Source: Volvox africanus
Lineage: Eukaryota; Chlorophyta; Chlorophyceae; Chlamydomonadales; Volvocaceae
Direction: 5' to 3'
DNA length: 64,000 nucleotides
NCBI GenBank assembly: GCA_030268105.1
Contig: BSDZ01000019.1
Coordinates: 1,590,001 to 1,654,000 of the forward strand
Part shown: in pieces, positions 11,120-23,116 of the stretch
How the letters are laid out: every line of letters starts with the position of its first letter
Position numbering within the stretch: position 1 is the stretch's first letter
Translations under genes and position numbers: made by a program
The notes under the pieces: model-generated
Told to the model about the DNA's origin: nothing
Database searches by the model: none
Seen by the model: only the letters and a program-made list of their open reading frames with translations

Positions 11120-13660
11120 TCACCTTGACTTCCCCGCCGGCGGCGTCCTTGGCCGCGGCTCATGCCGCAATGGCAACGGGGGCAGCGACGGCACCCCTGC
11201 CGTAAAATCCCGACTCGATGCACCGCCGTCCACCCCGTTACTCGAGCGGGGAGCGGCAGCAGCTGGCGTCGTCCCGACGCCTGCGATACTGCTGTAGAAC
11301 AGGTAAGTGGACGACATGGGCGATGGGATATCTTCGACACCATCGGTGGCGACTGGAGACAATCCAATGCCAGCCGTACTTTCAGCGTTAAGTGGCCTCA
11401 CGGATGATTTGGAATCTGCTGCCGCTGGTACCATGCCCGTTGCATTGCCGTCTTGTAGCAGCCACGGGGAAAATAAGGGCGATTGCTGATCCGCGGGGTC
11501 TGCGTTTGCCGCAGCGGCATCGTCGGCGCTGACGATGTGCAAAAAGTCACTGCGGACATCCTCAGTCGGAGTCCGCGCTGCCGGCGGCGCCTCATCAAAC
11601 TCGCTGGCTGTGAACGCAAGCCCGAGAGGTGGTAGCTGCTTGCTAAAGACACCAACCGCAAGGCTGTAGCAATCGGACGCGGAGCTAGCTGCAGCAACAC
11701 CGTCACCACCGCCGCTGCAACCGTCACCCTCGTATGTGGTATGGCGGGTACAGCCGCCACTTTTGCTGGCGCCCCGGGTACTCGGGCTGCTGTTGCCCCT
11801 GCTACAGCTACTGTTGCTGCAGCTACAAGGATTATCTGCGACAGGGCCGCTGCAGTTGCCGCAGTCGCAACAGCTGCTACTGCCCATGGGCGGTAGAGGC
11901 GCTGGGTCGTAGTACATGGGTGTTGCAACACCGTCGCCAACAGGCCGCGTCGCGGCGTCGGACCTGCTGCTGCTGCTGCCACCGTCGGCATGGCTACCCG
12001 TGGCACGGCTGAAAGATTGAGACCCCAGCTCCGATGCCGATTCCCTTGACGTGACCGCTCCAGGGAGACCCGTGCTTGACGTGACCGCTGACAAACCTGC
12101 TACAGCCGCCCTTTCCACCGTGGTGGCGACGTCAGCCATCATCATACCAACTTCCGAACCCTTGGAGCGCGTGCTACTAGCCTGCTCTAGAGCAGCCAGC
12201 TTTCGGCTGGCCCCGCTGCCGCGAACCCCACCATTACCGCCACCAGGAACAGCACTACCACCACTGCCACTACTGCCATTGCAAGTGGCAGTTGCACATG
12301 GCTGCGATCGTGATTGCGATTCTACCAACCTGCTCTGACCCGGCAAAGGCTGGTTACCCTCTGCCGCTTCCGCCGAAGTTCGGCAGTCGATGCAGTCCTC
12401 CTCCTCGATGGCGCCCTGGCCGCTGTTACTGCCACCACCATAGGCTCCACCAGTGCCACCACTGCTGCCGTCCTCCGTATCGCCGGTCTGGACCCGTCGC
12501 CGGCTACGATACCCTAGGGACTCAGTCACTGATCGACCCGTGTCAATGAGTACGCCGCGGAGTTTGGTCCACCAGGCTTCCGTTCGGGCGTGACGTGGCG
12601 GCCGGCGGTGGGTAAACATAAGGATACTGGGAAGCCGAAGGCGGCCGTACCTATCCGGTGTCAAATGCAAGTCCGTCATAACGCGAAAAGACCAGGAGCT
12701 GCCGTTGCTCTTGGCGCTGCGGCTTGGACCGCCGCTGGTGACGGCGGTAGAGGAGGTCCTGCCACCGACCTGCAATCCCCCCACTGCCTCGGCAGCATAT
12801 GCCGCCGAAGATGCAGCAGTAGCACGGGACAATCCACTTTGTTCCGCAACATCGCCGGTTACGTTATCATATGGGTCGCTGTACGGATTGTAGCCACTAT
12901 CCGAGGTCAACCCACAACCCTCTCCGGGCTCGCTAATGAACCCCCCCGTCAGGGCATCGTACTCCTGCTCTTCTCGCCCACCGCATTTGGTGTCCAGTTC
13001 GTCGCTGTTATTATGGGGGTTGTTCGCACCAATATTACTAAAACGCATTTTACTGCCGTTACTAGCGCCGATCCCCTTGCTCATCGAACGAGTTCCGTTG
13101 TTAACGTTAGGACCATCGATACTGGCTGTGCCGCCGTTAGCATTCGGCCTTGATTCATTGGCAAGACGGTGGTTGTGCGATGACGACGTGGCGCCTGGGC
13201 AGCTTTGCGATGGCCGTTGCCGTTGTGGCCGGGTGGCTTCGGAGCGGCTCGCTGCCTGGTCAGTAATTGGAGCAGTTGTGCCGTTAACAGAGAAAGGGAT
13301 GTAGGTCTTCGGGGCCACCCCACCGTCAGTTGATTTCAAGGCTGGTTTTATGGGCTGGATTTTGGAAGGGCGAGGCCAGTGGCTACATCCTGCTATATCA
13401 CGGGAGCCGTTCGAACGCCCATTCCTTGTTGTGGTTACGATAGAGGATACAGCGGCGGTGCTTAAATTGGCGGAGGTGATGGCGGCGGTGGTGCCGGCTG
13501 GCTCGGAACCTACCGGAAAGGGCTCGACCTTGGCCGAAGCTGCCTGCATGTTTACCAGAATGAAAGAAGAGGGACGTCTTATCATGCCTATGCGCTGAGG
13601 TTTGGGATGGAGACGAGGACGAAGGATGAGGAGGAGGCCCAGTTTGGGCTTGGCGTACAT
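11120..13660 (-). CDS. Unrecognised 846-residue Ser/Gly/Ala-rich protein
   Basis: A single uninterrupted minus-strand frame of 847 codons is far too long to be chance, and it has the same GCA/AGC/GGC-rich codon character as the insertions in the neighbouring OPR-RAP gene. Most of it is low complexity (Ser, Gly, Ala, Asn, Thr), so it is probably largely disordered. Two parts stand out. One is a more ordered basic segment near residues 325-400 with RVMTDLHLTPDRYGRLRLP and a TEAWWTKLRG motif. The other is a short cluster of seven cysteines near residues 594-620 (CCDCGNC followed by CSC and C). No signal peptide or membrane span is evident. The ATG at 13660 is the first in frame; further exons at either end cannot be excluded, because the final AAG before the stop region overlaps a donor-like GTGAAAG. 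I recognise no family and assign no function. Confidence 0.65.
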   Translation of the reverse strand: MYAKPKLGLLLILRPRLHPKPQRIGMIRRPSSFILVNMQAASAKVEPFPVGSEPAGTTAAITSANLSTAAVSSIVTTTRNGRSNGSRDIAGCSHWPRPSKIQPIKPALKSTDGGVAPKTYIPFSVNGTTAPITDQAASRSEATRPQRQRPSQSCPGATSSSHNHRLANESRPNANGGTASIDGPNVNNGTRSMSKGIGASNGSKMRFSNIGANNPHNNSDELDTKCGGREEQEYDALTGGFISEPGEGCGLTSDSGYNPYSDPYDNVTGDVAEQSGLSRATAASSAAYAAEAVGGLQVGGRTSSTAVTSGGPSRSAKSNGSSWSFRVMTDLHLTPDRYGRLRLPSILMFTHRRPPRHARTEAWWTKLRGVLIDTGRSVTESLGYRSRRRVQTGDTEDGSSGGTGGAYGGGSNSGQGAIEEEDCIDCRTSAEAAEGNQPLPGQSRLVESQSRSQPCATATCNGSSGSGGSAVPGGGNGGVRGSGASRKLAALEQASSTRSKGSEVGMMMADVATTVERAAVAGLSAVTSSTGLPGAVTSRESASELGSQSFSRATGSHADGGSSSSRSDAATRPVGDGVATPMYYDPAPLPPMGSSSCCDCGNCSGPVADNPCSCSNSSCSRGNSSPSTRGASKSGGCTRHTTYEGDGCSGGGDGVAAASSASDCYSLAVGVFSKQLPPLGLAFTASEFDEAPPAARTPTEDVRSDFLHIVSADDAAAANADPADQQSPLFSPWLLQDGNATGMVPAAADSKSSVRPLNAESTAGIGLSPVATDGVEDIPSPMSSTYLFYSSIAGVGTTPAAAAPRSSNGVDGGASSRDFTAGVPSLPPLPLRHEPRPRTPPAGKSR

Positions 13661-16600
13661 AATGCATCGGAGTAACTGGTCGCGCGACCGAGGTTAGAAT
13701 CAGCTCACTTGGGACAAGAAAGAAAACCTTTTCGAAAACTTAATTTTTGGAAAGCATGAACAAAACGGAGAGCTTTCCACGAGTCATGGCTTTGCTCGGC
13801 TATCGACAAGGAGCACTTCGGGCAAAGCGTACAGCTTGTAGTTGGTAAGAGCAAATTCCTGGGACAAGCATATACCAAGCTCATATAGCTTAACATACCG
13901 GGAAACACAAGCAACTGCCCAGTACCATTTATGCCGGCCTTTTGCCGAGTCCGGCCGCTGTGCGCTCTGAGGTTTCAAATGAAACGGCTCAAGTCAGAAG
14001 TCTATACAAAGAAAACGTGTTTAGTTAAAGTTGCCTATATCCTCACCTTTTTGGGTCCAGGGGAGTACGTGAAGGTTACAATTGCTGGGGGACTAAGAGA
14101 CGCCCTTGCGGGTTAATAATTGCCGACAGCTTATATAGCTTCAATTTTAGTTTTATTGCTAAACATGTAATCTATCGGAAGGTTTCATCCTTCGGCAAGG
14201 ATTACCACTGCCCGTCAAGACCTTCGTTAAGACGTCTCATTCGTCGAAATTTGCATACTACAGGTTTCGTAGTTCAGAACCAATGACATTCGTAATACTT
14301 TATAGGGAATTCTTGTAAAAGCTGAAAACTTAATAAAAATAAATAACGCGGGCGGCCCAAATCCGGAAACGCAATACGGCGCAGAGCAGTACAGGAAGTC
14401 TCTGAGTGCACAAAATACGTAATGAAGGGATTCAATAAGAAGGAATTGAAGTAATAAGTAATGTTAAGCCGTAAGTACCTGGTTTCATCCGGTTTTGGTT
14501 CATTCCAGTCCATCATTCCTTAGACCAAAGAGGATTTCCGGCTAAATGTTGTTACACACTATTGTTTCCAGTTGGGTGAATACCATATATATCGTCCAAG
14601 CGGGGAAGCACCAAACCTTCGTTAACCCGGCCAGTAATAGCTAACCCAACACTTTTGTGTCCCAACGTCTCCATCGCGCCCCTCCAGATAGGGCAGCAAC
14701 ATCACTTACCCGATTGCCAGCCCCCATGGTCCTGAAACAGCCGTTACTCCAATCCTATTGCAGGCACTTCCAAGTGTGCAATCCAAACCGTGCATTCACT
14801 GTCGCCATTATCAAACTCAAAACTTATCCCTCAAAAGCTTCAACAGTTCCACCTAATGGTGCATCTTGTATATGAAACGAGATCTGTGCCCCAAGATGAT
14901 TTGCCACTAAGAGCCCTATGAACCAATTCCCACCACTGAACAATAGTGGCAACTCTGCTGGCTGCTGCTGCGTGACAGCCGCACTGGGCAAGCCCCTGCT
15001 GTGAACCACTTGTGAACCCAGCGGCGCGATCATGCACACGATCATGCATGTTGTCCTCCCGAAACTGGTCATCATTTCGCTTGATCAGGGAAGCATACTG
15101 CTCTGTCGTCATGCATACGACTTGACCACAATGTGCTGAACGTCATTGAAGGACAGGGACCCAGCAGAGAAGTATGTATAATCCCACCATGACCGCCAAC
15201 ATCTGTGGTATATATCCCACACGACTGCAATTGTACATCGACCCGTACTGTACAACGGTCCATACCGTGTCTCCAACCTTTTGCAGTATTTTACTGCCAT
15301 GGCAAGTTGCCGTTTCAAAACCGCCTGAACCCTAGTTCGGAACACGTGCTTGATAGGCGAGTCCACCTGGTGCACTAACTACGCATATACCTTGGCGTCC
15401 CTACCTTCGTAATCAGCGCACTACCGCCCATTTGTGTTCTGGGTGCCAACCTTCCCAGCGCCGCCCCAACCCCGATCTGACATAGCGCCGGTTACCCACA
15501 AACCCACAAATATTCTGCTAGACCAAATACGTGGATTTCTGTTAAAATATTTAGAACTTCTGCAGAGGTCGATGGATGTGTCACAGCACACGTGAGGCCA
15601 AACCAGTAAGTAAGTTATTCTGTTTACAAAACGACAGTATACCCACTCAGCAGCCTTTCCTAACGCTTCATGCGTAGTTGCGACAACGTACATCTACCGT
15701 GGCCTTGTTCACCAGGATTTTTAACGCCCGCTTCATGTTAACACGTAGCATGTGTGCCAGCTTTATGGAGTCATGGAACTCATGCCTTCATGCTCGTAAC
15801 GCTAGAAGGAGCTAGCATCCCTGGTCACATAAGGCTGCACGTTTGTGCGCAGGCATTCGTTTTAGCGCCACACTCGAGCCTTTTGAGCCACACTGTAAGT
15901 CCTAAACAAGAAATCAATAATGCGAGGGAATGGCTGGACAAGGAATCGTTGGCCCATAAGGTGAGACATCGATGTGATAAAAGATGATTATCCTTGCTGT
16001 CAATATAAACAGCTCATTGTTAATGCCCATGGCTGTTGTGAACAGAATCATGTTGCATCCTCGCCGTAACATCCATGGTGTCAAGCCGCCCGAGCAACTC
16101 CTTAGATGCTATCTATTTGTTTTTGATTATAACTACCATGTAAGAATATGTGGATACAATCTATTTCTTCCATGGCTTTCTATTAGCCGGGCCTTGTCGT
16201 ATCTTCGTGTTGTTTAAACCTGGTCTTGTTGTGTCTTTAGGAATGCATAATGTATTGTTGAGAATGACTTTAAGATGTATGACTTCCTTGAATAGGAGCA
16301 ACCCACATGGGAAATGGAGGAATTATGTCCTGCTGCAAGAGACTCCTTACCGACTCCGCGCTTGCTCTCCGACCTTGGTACCAAAGCGATTGACCAGAAG
16401 TAAGGGGATTCACTTGATAAGGGTTACAAATTATCGATTAGCTATGATTGATTAGTTTTTATAAGCAACATGGGCTCGTAAGGCCCAACGAGCTAGAAGG
16501 TTCAAAGGACAAAGGCAATGACTCAAGCACAAAAAAGAGTAAAAAGGACATGAAAATACCAGAGTAGAATACACGAAAATAATTTTAAGAATGCCTTTCA

Positions 16601-16854
16601 TATAGGATATGGCACGAGACCTTGTTTCGTCTAAATAGTACGTACGCCATGCCCTTTCACATAGGAAGGCCGTATGGACAAGTAGGGTGTCGGCTTCCTT
16701 GAAGCCGGAAAGGAAAGGGCGGGGTCCCACAATCCGTACAGGCCGGTTACTTCACAATGAAACAGTTTGAAGTTTGCGAGGTTGCGATGATGCCGGCTCA
16801 TGACCTTCAGCAAGTAAACGACTGCACACGCAAGGGCAGGGACCTCACGTCCCA

Positions 16855-16920
16855 ACGGACGCGCGCGCGCGCGCGGATTGGCCTCCGCGCGCGCGTAGGC
16901 CAATCCGCGCGCGCGTGTTG
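16855..16920. repeat. GC-alternating long inverted repeat
   Basis: The arm ending GCGCGCGGATTGGCCT (to about 16884) is mirrored by AGGCCAATCCGCGCGC (from about 16897). This gives a 19-bp perfect stem, and a further CCAAC/GTTGG pairing lies outside it. The loop is itself CCGCGCGCGCGT. Alternating CG tracts in arms and loop favour Z-DNA or cruciform formation. Confidence 0.85.
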
Positions 16921-17649
16921 GCGAAGGCCTTTCCCAAGAGAACGGCGAGGACGTCAAGTGTTAGGTGTCGCCAGTACTACTGATGGGAAGCTTTAAGCTG
17001 TATCTCCGAATTGCCTGCGGCTTCAGCAATTCACCCCACAACATCGAACCCTAAGTGACCTGCGAGCTGACCAGTAGCGGAGTTGACGCCTTAGTTGATT
17101 CGGCAGATTCCGCTGGATGCTGGTGGTGGGTGCTGAACCTGGGAAAACCACTGATTTCGGAGAAGTCGGCATGGGAGACTGGATGAGGGTGCCCCGAAAC
17201 ACCGGGGAAGGTAGGGACTGCCAGGTTAGTGGCCACGGGTGATGTACCCCCCTATCCTACACACATAAACATCGAGCTCCATGTCGGGACTGTGGAACTC
17301 TTCTGCCCCGAGAACTGGCTTAAATCAATTGTACAAAACGTTACATTCTTTGTAGATAACTGTAAGCAAATTCTTCGACCTGCTGGTGGCAAATCGCCAT
17401 GCCTGTGAGAGCAGCTTAGTCACCCAAACGTTTGATTCACTCCACGCCGGCATGCCAGCATTCCATTACGAGAAACGCGGCACCTTTTGAAATGAAATTT
17501 AGGCCGAGAGGCGTTGATGTGACCTTGACCGGGGTCAAAGGAGACTGACAAACTTGTTTGTACTCATACGATTGTTATTGGCCAAAATGGTCCGTCACAT
17601 CTTTCTTACAGAGAGACAGAGAGACTGACGGACATGGGCAATCCCACAG

Positions 17650-17687
17650 GGCGGGGCCCCCTGAGCGCTTCGCGCCGGGGCCCCGCC
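17650..17687. repeat. GC-rich inverted repeat
   Basis: GGCGGGGCCCC at 17650-17660 is the exact reverse complement of GGGGCCCCGCC at 17677-17687, separated by 16 bases. It could be a small transposon end pair or a stable hairpin; no coding sequence is nearby. Confidence 0.85.
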
Positions 17688-18597
17688 AAAAAATTCACGC
17701 TTGTGTGGCGGCGGGCATGAAAGTTCTTTTGCTGGGAGCCCAACAAGTACTAATTATCACACTTAACATTAGCTACGTATAATCGTCTTTGCCCTACAAA
17801 AATCCGTCCTCTACGATCGAATTCCGTAGCCTCGTCGGGATGGCCGGCCACGGAAGCTGTGCATTATGCAGTTATGACTGACAATAGTGATTACTTTTTT
17901 GCGCAACAGTAGTTGGCGTATGTGCAGTGCTCCTTTAAGTAATAGTCTTTTCTCCTTCAGCTAGCTAGCCTCAGATAGCATAGCTGATCCGTTCGGCTCC
18001 GAAAGCTCCTTACAATCTGGATATATCAGGTACCAAATAAACCGCCACGACCCCACGCACATACACTTCTGGATGTGACGTTGACCATCAACCAGATGTA
18101 AAGCCCAAGTAACGTTCAATATTGCTTGTGACAAGAAAATGCATGTCGTGGTATTATTTCTGTACTGCAACTACTCCCCAAATGTGCATTCAGTATGCGT
18201 ATGTATGTGTATGTTTCTCTTTAGAGAATTCGACCAGTACCCTTCAGTGCTCTTCAGGTTTTCTGTGCTAAAATAGGTTTTTTGCTTCTGGAACCAATTG
18301 GTTGATGCACGTGGCTCCTCGTGCGTCTACTATATGTCGGTTTTGGGGAGGAATTGAAGGTAGCCGTTCTCAAGAATTGCCAGAGTGATACCTGGGGTGC
18401 TAAGATGCTTCGCCTCCTAGGAAATCTTGACTGTGAGCTGCTAGGGGGAATCTCTCTGGATAGCTATCATCACAGATATTAAGGAGGAAGTAGATGCCTT
18501 GGTAGCTTAAAAATTGGACACATCCAGCTTTGTGGAAGAAATGAGAAGTAGGATGAGGGTAGCTACCCTCTATAGATAGATTGGTTGAGTGATAGGA

Positions 18598-18831
18598 TTA
18601 CTTTGATCCCCTGTGATGTCGGACGATCATCAACCAGGTATTAAAATGTGTAGGTATTACAACTGGACGGGAGCCTCGAAATACATGGAAGGATATATGC
18701 GATATATTTGCATCGAATACCCGGATACTGAGGCGTCGCCAGAGGAATAAATCTTTCGACGTCTCCTCATTGCTGCCAAAACAAAAGAGGCATAGGTCGG
18801 TATTGCTGCTGGTGTAGAAAGGCGATGGCAA
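18598..18831 (-). pseudogene. Possible remnant of a retrotransposon C-terminal zinc-finger segment
   Basis: The minus-strand frame contains DLCLFCFGSNEETSKDLFLW. This resembles the C-x2-C...E-E/T...H-L-F pattern of the zf-RVT domain that follows LINE reverse transcriptases. The expected His and final Cys are missing, there is no reverse transcriptase beside it, and the resemblance could be accidental. Confidence 0.15.
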
Positions 18832-18869
18832 CGTTTACTGGCTATAAGTGGTATGTGTTCCCTAACATC

Positions 18870-19075
18870 GGGTGACTTCCAACTCCCTCATCTCGGGTGG
18901 AGGGGCCTCAGAGAGGGGCCGGGGTGTATGTGGAAGTGTATGCGCGCACCTGTGGAGACCTGGAGAAGATCACCACCCCCGTGTTGGTGTGTGCGAAGAC
19001 CTCCAATGTGTTCTTAGTAATATTGCCTGGTTGCAGGGTAGTGATCGTCGAAAATCATGTCAGACTTAATGACTC
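18870..19075 (+). other. Weak coding-like plus-strand segment
   Basis: Frame +3 reads GVYVEVYARTCGDLEKITT and VLVCAKTSNVFLVILPGCR without interruption and then degenerates into Lys/Gly-rich sequence. The first part has protein-like periodicity. No family, start or splice sites could be supported. Confidence 0.15.
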
Positions 19076-20291
19076 AGGGTGCTGCAAAAAAGTGTCGGAG
19101 AATACATTGGAAAACCAATTGGCGGGGAGGCGTGAAGGGAGAGGGGAAGCAAAGAAAGCGGAAGGTAGGGAGGGCTTGGGTAAGGGCGGGGAAAACGGAG
19201 GGGGTTTGTGAAAAAGATATTGGGGGCATCACGATTAAGCCATACGGGTGCAGGGCAGTCCGTTCTTACCAGTAACTATCCCAACTGTCAGCGCCACGTA
19301 TGCTCCCCAACCTGCCAACCGCCGCATTGCCGGTGATCGACTGTAGCTGTACACAAGGCCCAGAATGACCAGGTTTTGCATCGCCAAAATCAGCGCCTTG
19401 CCGTGCGTGTTGAATGGAGCTGCCGGGTGTATCCATACAGCTCAGCGACTAATAAGGTGTACGTTCAATTTCGAACATTTCCTTGCTGAGTCTATCTGCA
19501 CTGCCAGCTTGTTGTATGAGCAGAATCTGTCGGTTTTGGAGCGAGGAATATGCGCGAGATGATGGCACGTATGGCCTGGGATAAATGAAGTTATACAGTG
19601 TACTGGATTGAACAGGGAACCCACACTGAGAGGACTAAGTGATGAAGTAGCAGCTGTACGGCAGGGAGAAAAGGACCGGTAATAGCCGTTGTTACTTGTA
19701 TGGTGTAGTCTGTCCCTACTCACTGCTGCCTGACCTTGACTATGCCGCGCTGCAGTGAAATTGTCTAAACTGACCCAGGTACTTAGCTAGCCTTGCAACT
19801 ATTAAAGATAACCTAGCCAGATGGTTATATATCCAGTTACGCAACTAACTAGTTAGTTCTATGGCTAGCTTTACTGTTGACGCTGAAGTATCACTCCTAA
19901 CTAAATGGAACAAATACATTCGCACACCCCACTCACCTGGGTCAGCTTCGTGATGCAGGGCCCCCCCGAGGATGGTGTAACCTAGTGTCTGTGTATCAGA
20001 CGTATAGACGTGTACGGTCACATGTAATAAATACGGGAGGATGAAATGAGGTTAAGATCTTTAATACTGAGGCTTGCATGTGTATGTGGCATAGGAATTG
20101 TATACACAATCAGAACACAACTACATGGCGGAAGAATTCGACCTTGCAGAACTTCTACAGTAAGGGTGCTTGCTTTGAGCAAGAGAGCAAGAGAGCATGG
20201 TGTACGGCAGCGATGACGTCAACATTGGCCGACAAGGATCAAAGCAACCTGCGATCTATTCAGGTCATATGGTGTTTATCTCTGTTGTGTC

Positions 20292-21302
20292 GGCCAACAA
20301 AGGCCCGGTCGGAAGGATGACCATTGTGGTCCAGGATCCTTTGACACTACCCGTAGATACCCCAGGATAGTACATATGGCAGAATCGGCTGGAATAATCC
20401 TTATGATTCAGTGTATGCTGAACAAAGCTGCACCCGTCGTGCTGCGCATCACCGAACACACCTGCACAGTTGAATGACATCACATTCAACGTGCTATGTA
20501 AAGGGACATCTACACATTTAACATGACAGTGATGCAGAAGGCTGGGGCTGACCATGAGTCAGATAGAGGCGGCCGTGATGAGGCTAGCTGACCGTGACAT
20601 GCATGCCCACATATATATGCCATTCTCCCCGACGGCCCGAACGACATTTCAAGGGTTTTGTATTTCTGTATGTTCGATCCGTCTACATGCAGCAAAGGCC
20701 CGATCGAAAGATGTCCACCAGCAGATTGACACAGTCCATTCCGGATACCATCCATATACAGCAGCCCCACCAACTCATAGGGGGTATAACAGCTGTAATA
20801 ATGGCATAACAGGCGGCCAGAGGCTGTTTGACGTTGTTTGGCGCCAACTACACCCCTATAAGTTGGTAGGGAAACGGGGCTGCCGTTGCACCAGAGAAGA
20901 TAGGTTCTAAACGTACACGACTGATGCATGGCTGATATGGCTGGATGCGGTGCTCCGCTACACACGCCATTGCTTTCCGCACACACGCGCATGCACCCCT
21001 GTGCGTGTGCAATTTGCTTTCTAATTTCTGATTCTATCTCTTGTGTGTGCCGACTGTCCTGACAAGCAAGACCGGCTTTCAGCAACGGCTTTTGTTTCCT
21101 CTATTTCGTCAGAGATGACGAACGTTACCTTATTTGTGAGGATTGCATGCTCATCACTCCCCTTCATATTCAGGCCAGACACCAGATAAGGGCTGCTGCT
21201 GCCGCCGCAAACGGAAGCCCGTTGTTCGTTGTATGTATCTGTGTTAGTGATATACATCGGCCCTCACTGATGCACAGCAAAGGCCAGGTAGATCGAAAGA
21301 TG
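20292..21302. repeat. Three diverged copies of a dispersed short repeat
   Basis: Cores at 20292-20319, 20686-20713 and 21269-21302 share an AACAAAGGCCC or AGCAAAGGCC(C) block followed by GTCGGAAGGATG or GATCGAAAGATG. Weaker similarity extends some tens of bases to the left of the first two. The copies are in the same orientation, about 400 and 580 bp apart, and clearly older than the array at the right. They may be remnants of a short non-autonomous element. Confidence 0.5.
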
Positions 21303-22117
21303 ATCTGAACTCAAAGATGGCAACAGGGTGGATAGACAGATGATAGTGACTATTGGCTAATCACCTGCCTGTGCATATATGATGCAAGACCAAGGAAATG
21401 GCCACCATCCAGCCGGATATTACACGCACTTCATGCACCCATAATTCAATAATAATAATATGAGAAGGATGAAAAAGGGAAAGAAGCAATACAATTTGTA
21501 GTAAAGTCGGCGATCATAGCTGTGAAACTCTGCTAACCAGACAGCTAGCGGGAAACCGCGCATCAAAGTGCGAAATAAACGCAGGAGTAATGGATATGCG
21601 AGATGAGACTACTTTGGTGGCGAAAAAAAACTCTATATGCGCTTATATCATGATGGTAGGTTAAGTTATTTCGTAGTTAAAAAAAATAATAATACGATTA
21701 ATAATACGAATAATTATAAAAATAATCCGCATACTACGAACCCGGGTGCGTGTAGTTGTGATATTAATAATGATATATATTATTGATCAGATATGTATTC
21801 AACATAGGACGAATAAAATGAAGGAATTACCACGCGCATGCTTCCGCATCGCATGCATTACATGTATGATTCGTATGTTACTCCCTGCAGATATATAAGG
21901 GTCCTACGAATACATAACTGCATGTCGAGGTTGGCAACGTACGGCATGGTCGGTGGCTTTTGACATGCGCTGCATATACATATATATAGTAACCGGCGAA
22001 GCAATATAATTGCCAGCAACAGTGCTTCAAGAAGGGTAACCACCGCCAGATGAGCAACTCATAAGAAGCAGCTTTCCTAGCATGTGGACCTAGGACAGAA
22101 TCACTGTCGTGACGCAG

Positions 22118-22301
22118 GTTAACAGCTCAAGTGCACGATCTGTTGGCATCCCTTCTTATGAAGATGACATCCCGAGCTTCGCCGATGGCAGCTTCATGGA
22201 TCTTGACGGTGCTGCTTTTACGAGAAATAGCACTGGCGTCAGGTATGTTAACGTTTGTGCAGTTTCGTTAGGCATATGTGCACCCGGCAGCGACGCAGAA
22301 G
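22118..22301 (+). CDS. Possible short exon upstream of the domain array
   Basis: After an acceptor-like GACGCAG (ending 22117) the frame reads VNSSSARSVGIPSYEDDIP and SFADGSFMDLDGAAFTRNS. Protein-like sequence ends either at a good donor AG|GTATGT at 22243 (phase 2) or, reading on, at G|GTACTT at 22302 (phase 1). The second donor would join in phase to an acceptor at 22364, giving EDSDLYIFEPITNCSEM before a stop near 22500, but that intron would be only 63 bp. It could be an N-terminal exon of the giant F5/8C gene or a separate fragment. Its link to the array is not demonstrated. Confidence 0.25.
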
Positions 22302-23116
22302 GTACTTAATTGTCGTTCCATGCATGCATCACTTATATATACCTGGAAACGTGCCGAAACGCAGAGGACTCTGATTTATATATTTTTGAACCTATCACAA
22401 ACTGCTCGGAAATGACGGGCGCCCATAACAATAGTTACGCGAGTCATTTACTTTGGCCTCGGCCACGGACACTTTGCTCTCGCGCCTCTTCGCCAGATTA
22501 ATTGGAAATTCATAAATTCTAATTTAAGGGATAGTTTAAATGCTTGTGATTGACTATTCTTGAGAATGACCAAAAAGCCTGCCGCATTATTGCGTGTGCT
22601 CAAGCAGATTGGATGGTGATAACACTTATAACAGAACCAAAACTAATGTTTGATATTTGCAAGTTATGCATGCTGAGGGTCAAGGATGATAGTAGTCAGC
22701 AATGAGGCCAAAATGACGAACATCCTCATCCTCACACACAATCGTCCTTAATATATAATAATGTTTTAATTATTAACGCAAATGGCTGCTGAAAGCTAGC
22801 TCAAGCAACAAGAAAGCGGATGGACTAAAGCCCTTGCCTTCTGCATGCGCGTCATTCCCCTCATCAATTATTGTCTGATAAAAATAAAAGAACTTGTCCT
22901 AGCTTACAGTAAAACCAGAGCATTGAGGTGGCAAAAGTCGACCTTTCTGTCGTATTACTTTATTTGCTGACTGGCGACTACCTACCCAAGCCTACCCAGC
23001 CCAGCAAGCAAGGGGCTCTGCGCGCGCATCCCCGCGATAGTGCTTCACACCCGGGGCCTAGCTCAACCAGCCCAGAGTTTTATGATTGTTTACTATTATT
23101 CTATCGTTACTCACAT

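Larger units (their letters stand above)
13661..22117. other. Gene-poor region with simple, inverted and dispersed repeats
   Basis: No frame here exceeds about 190 codons, and none of the longer ones looks like conserved protein. Contents I can support are two GC-rich inverted repeats (16.86 and 17.65 kb), a three-copy diverged repeat at 20.3-21.3 kb, an AT-rich stretch with AAT/TAA runs at 21.45-21.80 kb, and doubtful decayed coding fragments near 14.8-15.4 and 18.6-19.1 kb. It may be old transposon debris. Confidence 0.5.

Noticed and set aside
14824..15375. Overlapping minus-strand frames at 14.8-15.4 kb (for example SSWGTDLVSYTRC, RCWRSWWDYTYFSAG)
   Set aside because: They are short, in different frames, interrupted by stops and without recognisable domains. 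They may be decayed element sequence but cannot be supported as a gene.
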